64,000 nucleotides of DNA from contig NZ_JFKB01000015.1 of NCBI RefSeq assembly GCF_002115745.1, forward strand, positions 17,498 through 81,497, read 5' to 3'. Position 1 is the stretch's first letter. Each line of letters begins with the position of its first letter. The notes below the pieces were generated by a model, which was given only the letters and a program-made list of their open reading frames with translations, was not told where the DNA came from and ran no database searches. A program made the translations under genes and the position numbers. Shown here in pieces: positions 41,781 to 52,343 of the stretch. Source of the stretch: Thalassospira alkalitolerans (GTDB lineage Bacteria > Pseudomonadota > Alphaproteobacteria > Rhodospirillales > Thalassospiraceae).

Positions 41781-42775
41781 TGAGCTTCCTTGAGACCAAA
41801 CCCGGTGTTCCGTTACTGGAATCCGATGATCTTGTCCGTCACTATGAAGTCAGCCGTGGCCTTGGCAAACCCAGTGCGATGGTCAAGGCGCTTGATGGTG
41901 TTTCCTTCTCGCTTGAAGCCAAGAAAACACTGGCGGTTGTCGGCGAGTCCGGTTGTGGCAAATCAACCCTTGCCCGTCAGTTGACCCTGATTGAAAAGCC
42001 AAGTTCGGGCGCGCTTAAAATCAACGGCGAACCGGTGGGCAATCTTGGCGACAAAGATGCCAAAATGTTTCGCCGCACGGTTCAGATGATCTTTCAGAAC
42101 CCGTATGGGTCGCTGAACCCGCGTAAAAAGGTTGGTCAGATCCTTGGCGAACCGGTGTTGCTGAACATGGATCATCTGGGTCGCAAGGCGCGCGAAGAAC
42201 GGGTGCGCGAAATCATGGCCAAGGTTGGCCTGCGTCCGGAATTTTACAACCGCTATCCGCATATGTTTTCCGGTGGCCAGCGCCAGCGTATTTCGATTGC
42301 CCGGGCATTGATCCTTGAACCGAAAGTCATCGTTGCCGATGAACCGGTTTCGGCCCTTGACGTGTCGGTCCAGGCTCAGGTTTTGAACCTGATGATGGAC
42401 CTTCAGGAAGAGATGAATGTCGCCTATGTCTTCATCTCGCACGATCTTTCTGTCGTTCGTCATATTGCCGATGACGTCATGGTGATGTATCTGGGGCGCG
42501 TTGCGGAAAAGGGACCAACCGAACAAATCTTTGCCAAACCGTTGCATCCCTATACAAGGGCGCTTCTGGCATCGGCACCAAAGATCGATCCGGCACATCG
42601 CGTCAAGGCAGAGCCGCTGAGCGGCGAGCTGCCTTCACCGATCAATCCGCCATCGGGCTGTGCGTTTCATAAACGCTGTCCGTTCGCCAACGAACATTGC
42701 GCACAGGTCCGCCCGGAACTGCGTAATTTCGAAGGCCGCGAGGTGGCGTGCCATCGGGTCGAAGAAATCGCCTGA
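41780..42775 (+). CDS. dppF: Dipeptide ABC transporter ATP-binding protein DppF
   Basis: 331 residues. Walker A GESGCGKS, Q-loop MIFQNPYGSLNPRKKVG, signature FSGGQRQR, Walker B VIVADEPVSALDVS and FISHDLSVV. C-terminal GCAFHKRCPFANEHC matches the Cys motif of the family. Start ATG at 41780 shares a base with the dppD stop, so translation is coupled. Last gene of the operon; a hairpin and a copy of the second short motif follow. Confidence 0.94.
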   Translation: MSFLETKPGVPLLESDDLVRHYEVSRGLGKPSAMVKALDGVSFSLEAKKTLAVVGESGCGKSTLARQLTLIEKPSSGALKINGEPVGNLGDKDAKMFRRTVQMIFQNPYGSLNPRKKVGQILGEPVLLNMDHLGRKAREERVREIMAKVGLRPEFYNRYPHMFSGGQRQRISIARALILEPKVIVADEPVSALDVSVQAQVLNLMMDLQEEMNVAYVFISHDLSVVRHIADDVMVMYLGRVAEKGPTEQIFAKPLHPYTRALLASAPKIDPAHRVKAEPLSGELPSPINPPSGCAFHKRCPFANEHCAQVRPELRNFEGREVACHRVEEIA

Positions 42776-42816
42776 GAACAGGCGATCGCCCGGATATCCG
42801 GGTAGACAAGGGAGCA

Positions 42817-42846
42817 AGGGGGCGCGCTTTAACAAGCTGCGCCCCT
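42817..42846 (+). terminator. Hairpin after the dpp operon
   Basis: AGGGGGCGCGCTT and AAGCTGCGCCCCT pair with one bulge around a short TAAC loop, 42 bases after dppF. There is no clear T-run. It could also serve the convergent rhtB gene. Confidence 0.45.
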
Positions 42847-42863
42847 GCGCATTTCAAGGTATT

Positions 42864-42881
42864 GGCACCTGACCCTAATCA
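42864..42881 (-). repeat. Second short motif (GGGTCAGGTGCC), copy after dppF
   Basis: On the minus strand TAGGGTCAGGTGCC followed by AATACC. It agrees with the copy before ubiD (GTGTCAGGTGCCTATGCC) at 15 of 18 positions. It lies between dppF and the convergent rhtB-type gene, touching the latter's 3' end. Confidence 0.5.
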
Positions 42882-43529
42882 AGTCGTGCTGCGCGACCGA
42901 TCCGTCAGCGCCAGCATCACACCGGCCGCCATCAGCAACGCCCCGCTGATCCGGTTAAGCCAGCGCATATGACCGGCCGATCGAATAAGCCCCTTTACCT
43001 GCCCGCCAATCAGGCCATAGGCCAGCAATACAGTCCCTTCCAACGCGATAAATGTAATCCCCATGACGAGGAACTGTTCGCCATAGGCCATATTGGGGGC
43101 CAGAAACTGTGGAAACAGGGCGGTGAAAAACAGGATCGCCTTGGGATTGCCAATCGCCGTCAGGAATTCGGCCCGAACAAGCCCCGCAGCACCGGGATAT
43201 GCCATGAAAATACCGGTTTCATCTGTGGCGCGGTCATCACTGTGCACTTTTGCAAACCAGCTTTTCAGACCAAGATAGATCAGGTAAGCCGCCCCGCCCC
43301 ATTTGATGATCGAAAATGCAATCTCGCTTGCCGCAAGGATGACACCAAGCCCCATGGCGGTAATGGTAATCATCAGGGTAAAGGCAACCAATCGCCCGAT
43401 CCCGCCAATTGCAGACGCCCGCATGCCATAACGCGCCCCGTTAAACATCGCCAACATGTTGTTCGGGCCGGGCGCAATCGACACGAAAAATGTCGTGACG
43501 ATGAAAAACAACCATGCATCAAGCGGCAT
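42879..43529 (-). CDS. LysE/RhtB-family amino-acid exporter (second)
   Basis: 216 residues from ATG 43529 (MPLDAWLFF); the frame is open 19 codons further. Six membrane segments. Family motifs are VSIAPGPNNMLAMFNGARYG and AEFLTAIGNPKAILFFTALFPQFL. Exports an amino acid of unknown identity. It differs clearly from the LysE gene at 20.1 kb and looks like normal chromosomal DNA. Converges with dppF. Confidence 0.87.
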   Translation of the reverse strand: MPLDAWLFFIVTTFFVSIAPGPNNMLAMFNGARYGMRASAIGGIGRLVAFTLMITITAMGLGVILAASEIAFSIIKWGGAAYLIYLGLKSWFAKVHSDDRATDETGIFMAYPGAAGLVRAEFLTAIGNPKAILFFTALFPQFLAPNMAYGEQFLVMGITFIALEGTVLLAYGLIGGQVKGLIRSAGHMRWLNRISGALLMAAGVMLALTDRSRSTT

Positions 43530-43779
43530 TTCAGGAAATCCTATTGCAAAATTGATGATAATTGATTGCGCCCGAAATTCATTCACACGTCAAGAAACCG
43601 TTGTGCTTTCCGACTGAACCGGGCCGGATTTTCAAGTGTTCTGGACACCCTTCGAAAACAATCCAGAGTTAATAAACAATTTTACTATACAACCATATAA
43701 ACAACCACCCTTAGTGGTAAGTATCAATAGATACCTTTTTGGGTTGAAATGATCTGGCATTGGAAAAGGGAAAAAAGCA

Positions 43780-45693
43780 ATGTCGGGATCAAAACATACA
43801 TTTTCACGCCGAGCAATTTTACGGGGCATGACGGCTTTGGCCGGTGCCTATGCGGCGCCATCCTTATTAACCGGTTTTCGCGCGGCACAGGCTGCCTATC
43901 AAACAACAATGCCGGACTTGCCGCCAGAGTTTGGTAAAGGAAGGTCTGTTGCGATCATTGGCGCGGGGGTTGCGGGGCTGACCGCGGCCTACAAGCTTGC
44001 CAATGCCGGGTTTAGCGTTGCAATATTTGAAGCTGACAGCCGATACGGCGGCAGAAGCCTGACGGCACGCCCGTCAAACCCGCAATACAAAGAATGGTGG
44101 TTTGACGCCTATCAGGATACCAGCCTGTTTCCGGCGATGTATGCCGACAGCTATCACGAACGCCCGGAAAGCCCGGCACCGGAACTTCAAACCTGTACAT
44201 TCATGGACGATAAATGGAAGAAGGCCGGTTATCAGGGGGATCCGGTCGAATTATTCCTTAATGCAGGGCCCGGTCGAATTCCATCCAACCATGTCAATCT
44301 GATTGCCCTGTGTCAGGAAATCGGGGTCGATCTGGAAACCTATATTTTCCAGTCGATGTCCAACCTGATGCAAAGCCCGACTTACGATAACGGTCACCCC
44401 GTTTCGATGGGACAGGTCACATACAATCTTTACGGCGAAATGGCCGAAATGATGTATGCGACCATTCAGGAAGGCTGCATGTTGCAGGGACGGACGCTTT
44501 CCAAAGAGGAGAAGAAGCAGCTTGAAAACCTGTATCTGCTGTTTGGCGATCTTGGTAAAAACGGTCGCTTTGACGGGACACCACGCGGTGGTTTCGAAGA
44601 CGTGCCGGGGGGCTGGCGTGATGGGGGCAAATTACGCCCGCAAGTAAGCCTGAATGACATCCTGAATTCGCAATTCATCGGAGATTCGACTGCCAATCCT
44701 GAACTGTCACCGGGATCGTTCCTGTTTAACGGGTTCAATATCGACTGGCAGCCGACCCTGATGCAGCCGATTGGCGGAATGGATCGAATTTGGCAGCAGC
44801 TTTTACTGCAAAAAATTCCATCCGGTGCCATTGATAAACGCATCCACGGTGACCGTAAAAATGCCGGAGCGGACCCACGGGTTGGCGATCTTGTATCATT
44901 AAGCACGGCGGCCGAGAGAATCCGCGTCCAGGACAATGGCGTCGGGGTTACATATGTGAAATATAACTCAGACGGAAAGCCTTTGAAACAAGGCGGCAGC
45001 CATTTTGACTTCTGCATCTCGTCGATGGCACCATCTTTGTTAAAAGATGTGCTGGATTATCCGATGGCCCCCAAAGCGTTCATACAAGGGCTTGAAGCAT
45101 TTTCGATTACCGGCGAATGGGGGAGCGACGATCCAACGCCGAACCTTTGGACCCCTGCGATCAAGGTCGGCTGGCAAGGTATGGAACGTTTCTGGGAAAC
45201 CGAAGACGAAATTTACGGCGGCATTTCCTGGACCACCGATGATATCGGGCAAATCTGGTACCCATCCGAAGATTTCACCGCCCATACCGGCATTCTGACC
45301 GGGGCGTATAACCGGGGTACCAAAGCCGCCGAATATGCCCAACAGACCAATTCGCAACGGCTTGAAGCCGCTCGCAAGGGCTTGGCGCTATTGCATCCGG
45401 GCAATGCCGATAAGGTCGATCACGGCATGTCGATTGCCTGGCAGTATATGCCCCATCAGGTCGGCGGTTGGGCATCCGATACAGCAACGGAAACCCCATC
45501 GGTTTACGAACAGATCACAACCTTTGCCAAGGACAGCCGGTTCTATTGCGCCGGGGACACCTGGAGCTACCTTCCCGGTTGGCAGGAAGGATCGGTTGCA
45601 TCGGCATATTGCGCGATCAATGCCATCGCACATGTGATTGACCCGACCAATTACGCCTTTGCGGCCAGTGCCTGCTTTGCCGGAAGCAAATAG
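43780..45693 (+). CDS. Tat-exported flavin monoamine oxidase-family protein
   Basis: 637 residues. A twin-arginine signal (TFSRRAILRGMTALAGAYAA) means it is folded with FAD before export. Rossmann GAGVAGLTAAYKLANAG and E/RYGGRSLTA follow, and the C-terminal FAD segment is YCAGDTWSYLPGWQEGSVAS. It resembles bacterial monoamine/amino-acid oxidases that act in the periplasm; substrate unknown, ammonia and peroxide expected as products. Four in-frame aromatic-rich inserts make it longer than typical (about 450-500). Followed by a terminator. Confidence 0.87.
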   Translation: MSGSKHTFSRRAILRGMTALAGAYAAPSLLTGFRAAQAAYQTTMPDLPPEFGKGRSVAIIGAGVAGLTAAYKLANAGFSVAIFEADSRYGGRSLTARPSNPQYKEWWFDAYQDTSLFPAMYADSYHERPESPAPELQTCTFMDDKWKKAGYQGDPVELFLNAGPGRIPSNHVNLIALCQEIGVDLETYIFQSMSNLMQSPTYDNGHPVSMGQVTYNLYGEMAEMMYATIQEGCMLQGRTLSKEEKKQLENLYLLFGDLGKNGRFDGTPRGGFEDVPGGWRDGGKLRPQVSLNDILNSQFIGDSTANPELSPGSFLFNGFNIDWQPTLMQPIGGMDRIWQQLLLQKIPSGAIDKRIHGDRKNAGADPRVGDLVSLSTAAERIRVQDNGVGVTYVKYNSDGKPLKQGGSHFDFCISSMAPSLLKDVLDYPMAPKAFIQGLEAFSITGEWGSDDPTPNLWTPAIKVGWQGMERFWETEDEIYGGISWTTDDIGQIWYPSEDFTAHTGILTGAYNRGTKAAEYAQQTNSQRLEAARKGLALLHPGNADKVDHGMSIAWQYMPHQVGGWASDTATETPSVYEQITTFAKDSRFYCAGDTWSYLPGWQEGSVASAYCAINAIAHVIDPTNYAFAASACFAGSK

Positions 45694-45710
45694 GCGCGCC
45701 GGTTGATACG

Positions 45711-45746
45711 GGGGCTGCCTTTATTTAATGCAGCCCCTGATTTTTT
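45711..45746 (+). terminator. Rho-independent terminator after the amine oxidase
   Basis: GGGGCTGC (45711-45718) pairs with GCAGCCCC (45730-45737), followed by GATTTTTT. Confidence 0.75.
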
Positions 45747-45767
45747 CAAATCAGACCAACACAACGA

Positions 45768-46271
45768 TCAATCACGCGTCAGAGCGGCAATCATATCGCG
45801 GGCGCCGGGCCATTTGGCGATCAGACCGGCACGCTTGCCCATTGAAAAATCGGCAAAATCAAATCCCGGTGCGACGGTACAACCGAGCAAAGCAAATGTG
45901 CCGCCCGGTTTCAGGCGCGCACCCTGCCAGACATTTTTGGGCACAATCATTTGCGGTTTTTGCCCGGCCAAAAGATCCTTGCCGATTTCGACCCGTCGAT
46001 GATTGCCATCGTCAAATAATTGCAACTGTTCGACCGGATCACCAAGATAATGGTGGAAAATCTCGTCACTGGTCAGGATATGCATTCCTGAAAACGTATC
46101 GGGCGTTAGCAAGTAATAAATCGCCGTGCCGGTTGACCGCGCACCAAGATACCGATGCCCCGGATTACAGGTTTCGCCTGCGCGAAATGTTTCGGCGTAA
46201 TAACCGCCTTCGGGATGAGGTTGCAGGCCGAGTTTTTCGATCAATTGATCAATGGTGATATCGCCGGACAT
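45768..46271 (-). CDS. Cupin-fold DUF985 protein
   Basis: 167 residues from ATG 46271. The family pattern LQPHPEGGYYAETFR, ARSTGTAIYYLL and DEIFHHYLGDPVEQLQL is complete, ending in LGCTVAPGFDFADF. Some relatives are linked to RpfA/YML079-like sugar binding, but the enzyme role is unresolved. Single gene, convergent with the amine oxidase. Confidence 0.88.
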   Translation of the reverse strand: MSGDITIDQLIEKLGLQPHPEGGYYAETFRAGETCNPGHRYLGARSTGTAIYYLLTPDTFSGMHILTSDEIFHHYLGDPVEQLQLFDDGNHRRVEIGKDLLAGQKPQMIVPKNVWQGARLKPGGTFALLGCTVAPGFDFADFSMGKRAGLIAKWPGARDMIAALTRD

Positions 46272-46330
46272 GATGGCATTTCCCTGCCGCACTTGGTTAT
46301 CGGGAGTTATCAGTGATGGCCATCATGACG

Positions 46331-46360
46331 AAAAAAGGGGGATGGCGCAAACCATCCCCC
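46331..46360 (-). terminator. Rho-independent terminator for the copper chaperone gene
   Basis: GGGGGATGG / CCATCCCCC around CGCAAA; read leftwards it ends in six T (AAAAAA at 46331-46336). Confidence 0.8.
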
Positions 46361-46393
46361 TGCATTTTATGATGCCTTTTGGAACCGGTCGGA

Positions 46394-46900
46394 TCAGTGA
46401 CCTTTATGTTCCGGGTCATCCATTTTCATATTGCCGTGGTCCATGCCAGCGTCGCCATGCGGGCCTTTGGACATCGTACCCATGACATCGACGGTCACCG
46501 GGACATTACCGGCCTTTTCAAAGGTCAGGACGACATTGATTTTTTCGCCTTCGACCAATGGTTTGTGCAAGCCAATCAGCATGACGTGGTAGCTTCCGGG
46601 TTTGAACATCAGATCGCCATGCATCGGCACTTCGACCCCGCCTTGGACTTCGCGCATCTTCATGACGTTGTTTTCCATGAGATGCGTGTGCAATTCGGTC
46701 TTATCCGCCAGATCGGAGGTCACGCCGATCACGCGATCCGCCATGCCGTGGTTTTCAATGGTAAAGAACGCCGCCCCGTTGGGCACCTTGCCCAGTGATG
46801 CCTTGGCCCAGGCATCCTTGACTTCGATATCGGCCGCAAAGGCCTGTGTGGCAGCAAACAAACCGGCAAGGGCCGCGATAACAGCAAACAGTTTTTTCAT
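46394..46900 (-). CDS. PCu(A)C-family periplasmic copper chaperone
   Basis: 168 residues from ATG 46900 with signal peptide MKKLFAVIAALAGLFAATQA. The copper site is spread over THLMENNVMKMREV and HGDLMFKPGSYHVMLIGL (H-M...M...H-x-M). The C-terminus adds a His/Met-rich tail (DAGMDHGNMKMDDPEHKGH) that should bind more copper. PCu(A)C proteins deliver Cu(I) to the CuA centre of cytochrome oxidase. It lies beside a DUF2946 gene, a typical copper-locus pairing. Confidence 0.9.
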   Translation of the reverse strand: MKKLFAVIAALAGLFAATQAFAADIEVKDAWAKASLGKVPNGAAFFTIENHGMADRVIGVTSDLADKTELHTHLMENNVMKMREVQGGVEVPMHGDLMFKPGSYHVMLIGLHKPLVEGEKINVVLTFEKAGNVPVTVDVMGTMSKGPHGDAGMDHGNMKMDDPEHKGH

Positions 46901-46976
46901 GATCGTCGTTTCCATCTGGAACCGGCATGGGATGATTGCGCCATACCGGTAATTTTATTTCGGGTTTATCGGGAAA

Positions 46977-47450
46977 TCAGATGGAAACCGGTGGTGCCCG
47001 TGAATGGCGGGTGCGCGCCCGGGTCATGCGCGTGGCAATCAGGCGCGCCTGTGCATATTCCGCGTCCTGAACAACCGAAACCGGCACGCCAAGCGGTGCG
47101 ATGAAACTTGCCACCGCCCCGTGATGGGATGCACATAGCGAACAAAACCCATGCCCGGTTGAATGACCTTGCGACGGTGAAGAAGAAGGTAACGGCGAAC
47201 CATCACCAGTTGCCACCGCACGAATGCCGTCGCCAGTACAGATCAGGATCACATCGCCGCCCGGTGTGGCAAGGGCACCCGAAATCGCGGTTAGTTGCCC
47301 GTTACCCTGTCCGCCGAGCAAGGCGGTGATGAAACCCGATTGGGTCACCCCGGCCATCAACATGACGAACGCAAGAAACCAGACGCGCAGGATATAACCA
47401 GCGGTCCGGGTCGAAATGCGAAACGGCATTGGGCGAACATCTGACGACAT
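46977..47450 (-). CDS. DUF2946-type membrane/exported protein of the copper locus
   Basis: 157 residues from ATG 47450. One N-terminal hydrophobic segment (VWFLAFVMLMAGVTQSGFI) is followed by an exposed part with FCSLCASHH, the CxxC-His feature of DUF2946. A basic C-terminal tail follows. Function unknown; such genes often accompany copper resistance genes, as here with the PCu(A)C gene 76 bases downstream on the same strand. Confidence 0.72.
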   Translation of the reverse strand: MSSDVRPMPFRISTRTAGYILRVWFLAFVMLMAGVTQSGFITALLGGQGNGQLTAISGALATPGGDVILICTGDGIRAVATGDGSPLPSSSPSQGHSTGHGFCSLCASHHGAVASFIAPLGVPVSVVQDAEYAQARLIATRMTRARTRHSRAPPVSI

Positions 47451-47561
47451 GATTGTGGTATGCCCGAAATCAACCGGCGCGACAATGACATAAATCATTG
47501 TCGTTTGGGGCTATTCAGGGCAACATCCCCGGCGTCGAACAGGCTGATCAAGGATACCCAC

Positions 47562-48083
47562 GTGCCATATGCAACTGCCACCCCGGTATCCCTGCCCCAT
47601 GCATCACTTCCCGATGCCGACTGGGCAGACAGTTTCGCGATTACCACATCCGATCCCGGCATTAGCCCCGAAAACGCCGCCCGAAACATCATCCTGTCCC
47701 AACCGGGCTGGATCGCCCCGTTGATGCAGCTTCGTAATATTGTCGTGCGGCCGTTTGGCTTAAAACCCGGCGTTAATGAGAACGGGCATGAGGCAGACAA
47801 AGCGGGTGCAGGTGCGAATGACAATTCCCGCACGGACCAAATCGGAATTTTCCCGGTGATCACACGCGCCGATACATCAATCACACTGGGCATGAATGAC
47901 CGGCATCTTGATTTCCGGCTGGTGGTTGAAATCGAACAATTTGCCGGTGATCAGACGGTGATCCGTGCGATCACCCTGATCAAGCGCCATAACCTTTTGG
48001 GGCGGGCGTATCTGGGAACGATCATGCCATTTCATCGGGCAATCGTCCCGGCCATGCTGAACGCGGCATATGCCTGTCCATAA
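47562..48083 (+). CDS. DUF2867-family protein
   Basis: 173 residues from GTG 47562, preceded by AAGGA at seven bases; the frame is open to 47460. LPDADWADSFAI, RNIVVRPFGLKP, MNDRHLDFRLVVEIE and a closing IKRHNLLGRAYLGTIMPFHR match the DUF2867 family, which is probably a START-like lipid-binding fold. No function known. Divergent from the copper genes and convergent with fumC. Confidence 0.72.
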   Translation: MPYATATPVSLPHASLPDADWADSFAITTSDPGISPENAARNIILSQPGWIAPLMQLRNIVVRPFGLKPGVNENGHEADKAGAGANDNSRTDQIGIFPVITRADTSITLGMNDRHLDFRLVVEIEQFAGDQTVIRAITLIKRHNLLGRAYLGTIMPFHRAIVPAMLNAAYACP

Positions 48084-48132
48084 CGGTTGATGGCCGGGAC
48101 GGTTCGATCCCCCAAAATCAGATCATCAAAGA

Positions 48133-49521
48133 TCAGATCATATCGCGCGCACGGACCAATTCATCAAACTTTGCCCCGTCCAGGAAGCCAAGCGCGATGG
48201 TCGCTTCTTTCAGGCTACTGCGGTCTTTATGGGCCTTTTTGGCAACGGCGGCGGCATTGTCATAGCCAATATGCGGCGCCAAGGCGGTGACCAGCATCAG
48301 GCTTTGATCAACATAATGGTCAATCCGTTCCTGATCGGCTTCAAGCCCGGCAATGCAATTATCGGCAAAACTGACCGAAGCATCGGCAATCAGACGGATC
48401 GATTGCAACAGGTTGTAAATGATCACCGGCTTGAACACGTTCAAATCCAGATGACCGTTTGATCCGCCAACCGTCACCGCAACGTGATTGCCGATCACCT
48501 GGGCGCAGACCATGGTCAATGCCTCGGCCTGGGTCGGATTAACCTTGCCCGGCATGATCGATGATCCCGGTTCATTGGCCGGTAAAACCAATTCGCCCAA
48601 ACCGCACCGCGGCCCTGACCCCAGCAAACGAATATCATTGCCGATCTTCATTAGCGAGACCGCCAATACATTCATGACGCCCGACATCTCAACACAGGCA
48701 TCATGGGCGGCCAGGGCTTCGAATTTATTGGCCGCCGTTTCAAACTTCAGGCCCGTCAAATCGGAAACCTGTTTGGCAAATTCGACGTCAAACCCCTTGG
48801 GTGCGTTTAACCCGGTGCCAAGCGCCGTGCCGCCCTGTGCGAGTTTGCGCAGACGGACCAAGGCATCGTCAATACGATCAAGGCCAAGGGCAATTTGCGC
48901 GGCATAGCCGGAAAATTCCTGCCCCAATGTCAGGGGTACGGCATCCTGCATATGGGTGCGGCCGATTTTAACAATATCGGCAAATGCTTCGACCTTGGCA
49001 TCAAGGGCGCTTCGCAGATGGGCAAGGGCCGGTTTCAGCTTTTCCTCGATCTCGACCACGGCGGCGATATGCATGGCGGCGGGGAAACTGTCATTTGACG
49101 ATTGCCCACGATTGACATGATCATTAGGATGGACGGGATCACGCATGCCCATCGGTTTGCCAAGCATTTCACAGGCCCGATTTGCGATGACCTCGTTGGC
49201 ATTCATGTTGGTCTGCGTCCCGCTTCCGGTTTGCCAGACGACAAGCGGGAAATGATCCAGCAATTTGCCATCGGCGACTTCACGCGCTGCGGCCTCGATC
49301 ACCTTGGCAAGGTCGGCGTCAAGATTGCCAAGGGCGGCATTGGCGCGTGCGGCCGCCAGTTTTTGCACGCCAAAAGCCCGGATCAGGGCATCGGGCATGC
49401 GTTCGCCACCAATGCGGAAATTTTGTGTAGATCGCTGGGTCTGCGCCCCCCAATACCGATCCGCAGGCACATCAATGCTGCCCATGGTGTCCTGTTCGGT
49501 ACGGGTTGTTGCAAGATTGGT
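48133..49521 (-). CDS. fumC: Fumarate hydratase, class II
   Basis: 462 residues from GTG 49521, which has GGAGG upstream; the frame is open 20 codons further. Converts fumarate to malate in the TCA cycle, cofactor-free and oxygen-stable. Signature [13 protein letters not shown], plus [28 protein letters not shown] and [14 protein letters not shown]; catalytic Ser and His are in place. Confidence 0.95.
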   Translation of the reverse strand, partial: TNLATTRTEQDTMGSIDVPADRYWGAQTQRSTQNFRIGGERMPDALIRAFGVQKLAAARANAALGNLDADLAKVIEAAAREVADGKLLDHFPLVVWQTGSGTQTNMNANEVIANRACEMLGKPMGMRDPVHPNDHVNRGQSSNDSFPAAMHIAAVVEIEEKLKPALAHLRSALDAKVEAFADIVKIGRTHMQDAVPLTLGQEFSGYAAQIALGLDRIDDALVRLRKLAQGGTALGTGLNAPKGFDVEFAKQVSDLTGLKFETAANKFEALAAHDACVEMSGVMNVLAVSLMKIGNDIRLLGSGPRCGLGELVLPANEPGSSIMPGKVNPTQAEALTMVCAQVIGNHVAVTVGGSNGHLDLNVFKPVIIYNLLQSIRLIADASVSFADNCIAGLEADQERIDHYVDQSLMLVTALAPHIGYDNAAAVAKKAHKDRSSLKEATIALGFLDGAKFDELVRARDMI

Positions 49522-49722
49522 CACGATAGAAATCCTCCGTGTCAGAAAACATACTGACCGGGGCGGGAACCCGGCTGGCAATTACCTTTTGCCGTTCCCG
49601 AATATGGGCGCAAATTGTCGTTCGCGCAAAGCCACAGTCTTGAAAAAATGCGGTTTTACCGCGATACGCGAAATGCCATTAGTCCAATGTTCTGTTCTGA
49701 CAAGGGACAGGGTGGGATTAGC

Positions 49723-50025
49723 CTATTTACGCAAATCATCGTATTTGACGAATTCGTGGGCGATGAAATCTTCCATCATCGCCCGCCACATCCGATCTGC
49801 CATATCCGGATCAAAGCCATCAAGGGCGCATTGAGCGCGGACCTTGGTGATCACGTCTTCGATGCGGTCTTCGTCGCGCACCGCATCGCGGGTTGGTTTG
49901 ATGCGGGCGGCCTGTTCGATATAGTTCAACCGTTCGGCCATCAATGCGACCAGAAGCCGATCAACCCGATCCACATTCGCCCGAACATCCGACATGGTTT
50001 CGCAAGGGTTGGCTTTGGTCGTCAT
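49723..50025 (-). CDS. Chorismate mutase (AroQ type)
   Basis: 100 residues, three-helix AroQ fold. Key residues in VDRVDRLLVALMAERLNYI, AARIKPTRDAVRDEDRIEDV and the C-terminal helix FIAHEFVKYDD. Converts chorismate to prephenate for Phe/Tyr synthesis, or may be the periplasm-free isochorismate pyruvate lyase-like variant. Stands alone 75 bases beyond the gshA terminator. Confidence 0.88.
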   Translation of the reverse strand: MTTKANPCETMSDVRANVDRVDRLLVALMAERLNYIEQAARIKPTRDAVRDEDRIEDVITKVRAQCALDGFDPDMADRMWRAMMEDFIAHEFVKYDDLRK

Positions 50026-50060
50026 AACAGCAGAACTTCCTTTATCAGCAGGATCTTAAG

Positions 50061-50090
50061 AAAAAAGGCGGTGAGATTTTCACCGCCTTT
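50061..50090 (-). terminator. Rho-independent terminator after gshA
   Basis: AAAGGCGGTGA (50064-50074) pairs with TCACCGCCTTT (50080-50090); leftwards it runs into T6 (A-run at 50061-50066). Confidence 0.8.
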
Positions 50091-50099
50091 GATATCGCC

Positions 50100-51470
50100 C
50101 TAATAGGCATATTCCTTAAACAGAGGATCGACTGATCCGTTCCATTCGGTTTCGTATTTATCGAGGAATTCCTCGGCAAGCGTCCGGCCACTTTCGGCAA
50201 CGTCTTCGAGGCCATCAAGGAAATGGCTTTCATCATCGCCATAGGCATCCATGCGCCCGCGGGCCTTAAGCCCCTGTTTGGAAACAGCCAGAACGTCCTT
50301 GGCCAAATCTTGAACCGTGCCGTTTTTGAATTTGGTCGCAAGGGCCGTTTGCGGCACATCATTGCGCAGAGCTTCGCGTTCCGCCGGGGAAAGGTCGCTG
50401 ACCAAATCCCAGGCCGCATCCAATGCCGCGCCATCATAAAGCAGACCAACCCAAAACGCCGGAAGCGCACAGATGCGTTTCCACGGGCCGCCATCTGCAC
50501 CACGCATTTCAAGGAATGTCTTAAGGCGCACTTCGGGGAAGGCCGTCGTCATGTGATCGGCCCAATCGTTCATCGTCGGGCGTTCGCCGGGCAGAACGTC
50601 AAGCTTGCCCGCCATGAAATCACGGAACGATTTGCCCGCCGCATTGATGTATTTGCCATCGCGATAGACAAAATACATCGGCACATCAAGCATGTAATCG
50701 ACATAGCGTTCAAAGCCGAAACCGTCTTCAAACACAAACGGCAACATGCCACAGCGATCCGGATCGGTATCAGTCCAAACGTGGGATCGCGCCGACAGAT
50801 AGCCGCTGGGTTTGCCATCAACAAACGGGGACGCGGCAAACAGGGCGGTTGCAACCGGCTGCAAGGCCAGCGAGGTTCGGAATTTTTTGACCATATCGGC
50901 CTCGCTCTCGAAATCCAGGTTGACCTGAATGGTCGAGGTGCGCAGCATCATATCAAGGCCAAGGCTGCCGACCTTTGGCATATAGTCACGCATGATCGCG
51001 TAACGCCCCTTGGGCATCCAGGGGATATCTTCGCGCGACCATTTCGGTTGATGGCCGACACCGAGCATATCGACATCAATATCGCCGCAAATTTCGCGGA
51101 TTTCATGCAGATGCTGATGAACTTCGCTACAAGTCTGGTGGATATTTTTAAGCGGCGCACCGGACAATTCGATCTGTCCGCCCGGTTCAAGCGATACCGA
51201 ACATTTGTCCTTGGTAAGCGCAATGATGTTGCCGTTTTCAATGATCGGTTCCCAATCAAAGCGTTCGACAAGTGCGGTTAGCAGGGTTTTGACCCCGGCC
51301 TTGCCCTCGTAAGGGATCGGGCGAAGGTCGTTACGGGTAAAAGCGAATTTTTCGTGTTCTGTGCCGATGGCCCAGTTTTTTTTCGGTTTACAGCCGGATT
51401 CAAACCATTCGACAAGTTGACGACGGCTTTCGATAATCGGGCTATCGCCGGTGGAGGCGCTGACAGTCAT
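50100..51470 (-). CDS. gshA: Glutamate-cysteine ligase (plant/alphaproteobacterial type)
   Basis: First step of glutathione synthesis. 456 residues. Substrate and ATP residues lie in [41 protein letters not shown] and [20 protein letters not shown] and [10 protein letters not shown] follow. Two Cys near 275 and 390 may form the redox switch of this family; I cannot confirm. It overlaps rsmE by 4 bases (ATGA), forming an rsmE-gshA operon. Confidence 0.94.
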   Translation of the reverse strand: MTVSASTGDSPIIESRRQLVEWFESGCKPKKNWAIGTEHEKFAFTRNDLRPIPYEGKAGVKTLLTALVERFDWEPIIENGNIIALTKDKCSVSLEPGGQIELSGAPLKNIHQTCSEVHQHLHEIREICGDIDVDMLGVGHQPKWSREDIPWMPKGRYAIMRDYMPKVGSLGLDMMLRTSTIQVNLDFESEADMVKKFRTSLALQPVATALFAASPFVDGKPSGYLSARSHVWTDTDPDRCGMLPFVFEDGFGFERYVDYMLDVPMYFVYRDGKYINAAGKSFRDFMAGKLDVLPGERPTMNDWADHMTTAFPEVRLKTFLEMRGADGGPWKRICALPAFWVGLLYDGAALDAAWDLVSDLSPAEREALRNDVPQTALATKFKNGTVQDLAKDVLAVSKQGLKARGRMDAYGDDESHFLDGLEDVAESGRTLAEEFLDKYETEWNGSVDPLFKEYAY

Positions 51471-52282
51471 AAGGGCTTCCCCTGATCTCTCGTGACGGGC
51501 GTTTTTGACCAGTCGCCAAGACGATCCTGAAACACGGACAAAGCCGCAATTGCCGCCGTTTCAGCCCGCAGGATACGCGGACCAAGACTTACAGGCGTTG
51601 CAAAAGACTGTTTGCGGATGCGTTCAATTTCGTCGGCGCTAAAGCCGCCTTCGGGTCCAATCACGATTGCATGGTTAACAACATTGACGTTGTCGATAGC
51701 CGAGCCAGCACGCTTTGCCAATAGCTGACTTAGCACTTCACCAATTGGTGAGCCTGATCCGGTTTCATCACAGAACAATAAATGCCGGTTTTCCGGCCAG
51801 TCTGACAGCCAATCGAGCAATTTTACCGGCGGCGCAATTTCCGGCACGGTTAACCGTTCGCATTGCTCGGCGGCCTCGATCACCTGTGCGTGCAAGCGAT
51901 CAAGGCGCACCTTGTCGGTAATGCCATGGGCGGTCACAATCGGTTGCAGGGTACCAACCCCCATTTCAACCGCCTTTTCGATCAGAAAATCCAGACGTTG
52001 TTTTTTGATCGGGGCAAAGGCAAGCATCGGCCCGCGTTCAACAATCTGATCGCGCAAAAGCCGGTCAACGGCCAGCGTGCCCTTCTTTTTACGAAGATGT
52101 GCAATGGTCGCCAGCCATTCGCCATCACGACCATTAAAAATCTTGATCGGCGTTCCGGGCTTGAGGCGCATCACATGTTCAAGGTAATGAGACTGTTCAG
52201 GCGCGAGTTCGATCTCGCATCCCGGCGTGATAGGATCGGAAACGAAAAGCCGTTGCCGGGCGCGGATGGCGTCGTCTGTCAT
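51467..52282 (-). CDS. rsmE: 16S rRNA (uracil1498-N3)-methyltransferase
   Basis: 271 residues from ATG 52282. SPOUT methyltransferase with a PUA-like N-terminal domain ([19 protein letters not shown]). The C-terminal knot is seen in [17 protein letters not shown] and [34 protein letters not shown] and [14 protein letters not shown] are diagnostic. Divergent from ubiA with a 61-bp gap. Confidence 0.94.
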   Translation of the reverse strand: MTDDAIRARQRLFVSDPITPGCEIELAPEQSHYLEHVMRLKPGTPIKIFNGRDGEWLATIAHLRKKKGTLAVDRLLRDQIVERGPMLAFAPIKKQRLDFLIEKAVEMGVGTLQPIVTAHGITDKVRLDRLHAQVIEAAEQCERLTVPEIAPPVKLLDWLSDWPENRHLLFCDETGSGSPIGEVLSQLLAKRAGSAIDNVNVVNHAIVIGPEGGFSADEIERIRKQSFATPVSLGPRILRAETAAIAALSVFQDRLGDWSKTPVTRDQGKPL

Positions 52283-52343
52283 ATATGTCCCCAAGCCGTT
52301 TTCCGGCGAAGTTCAGTTTGTTAAGGCGTTACATAGGTCGATT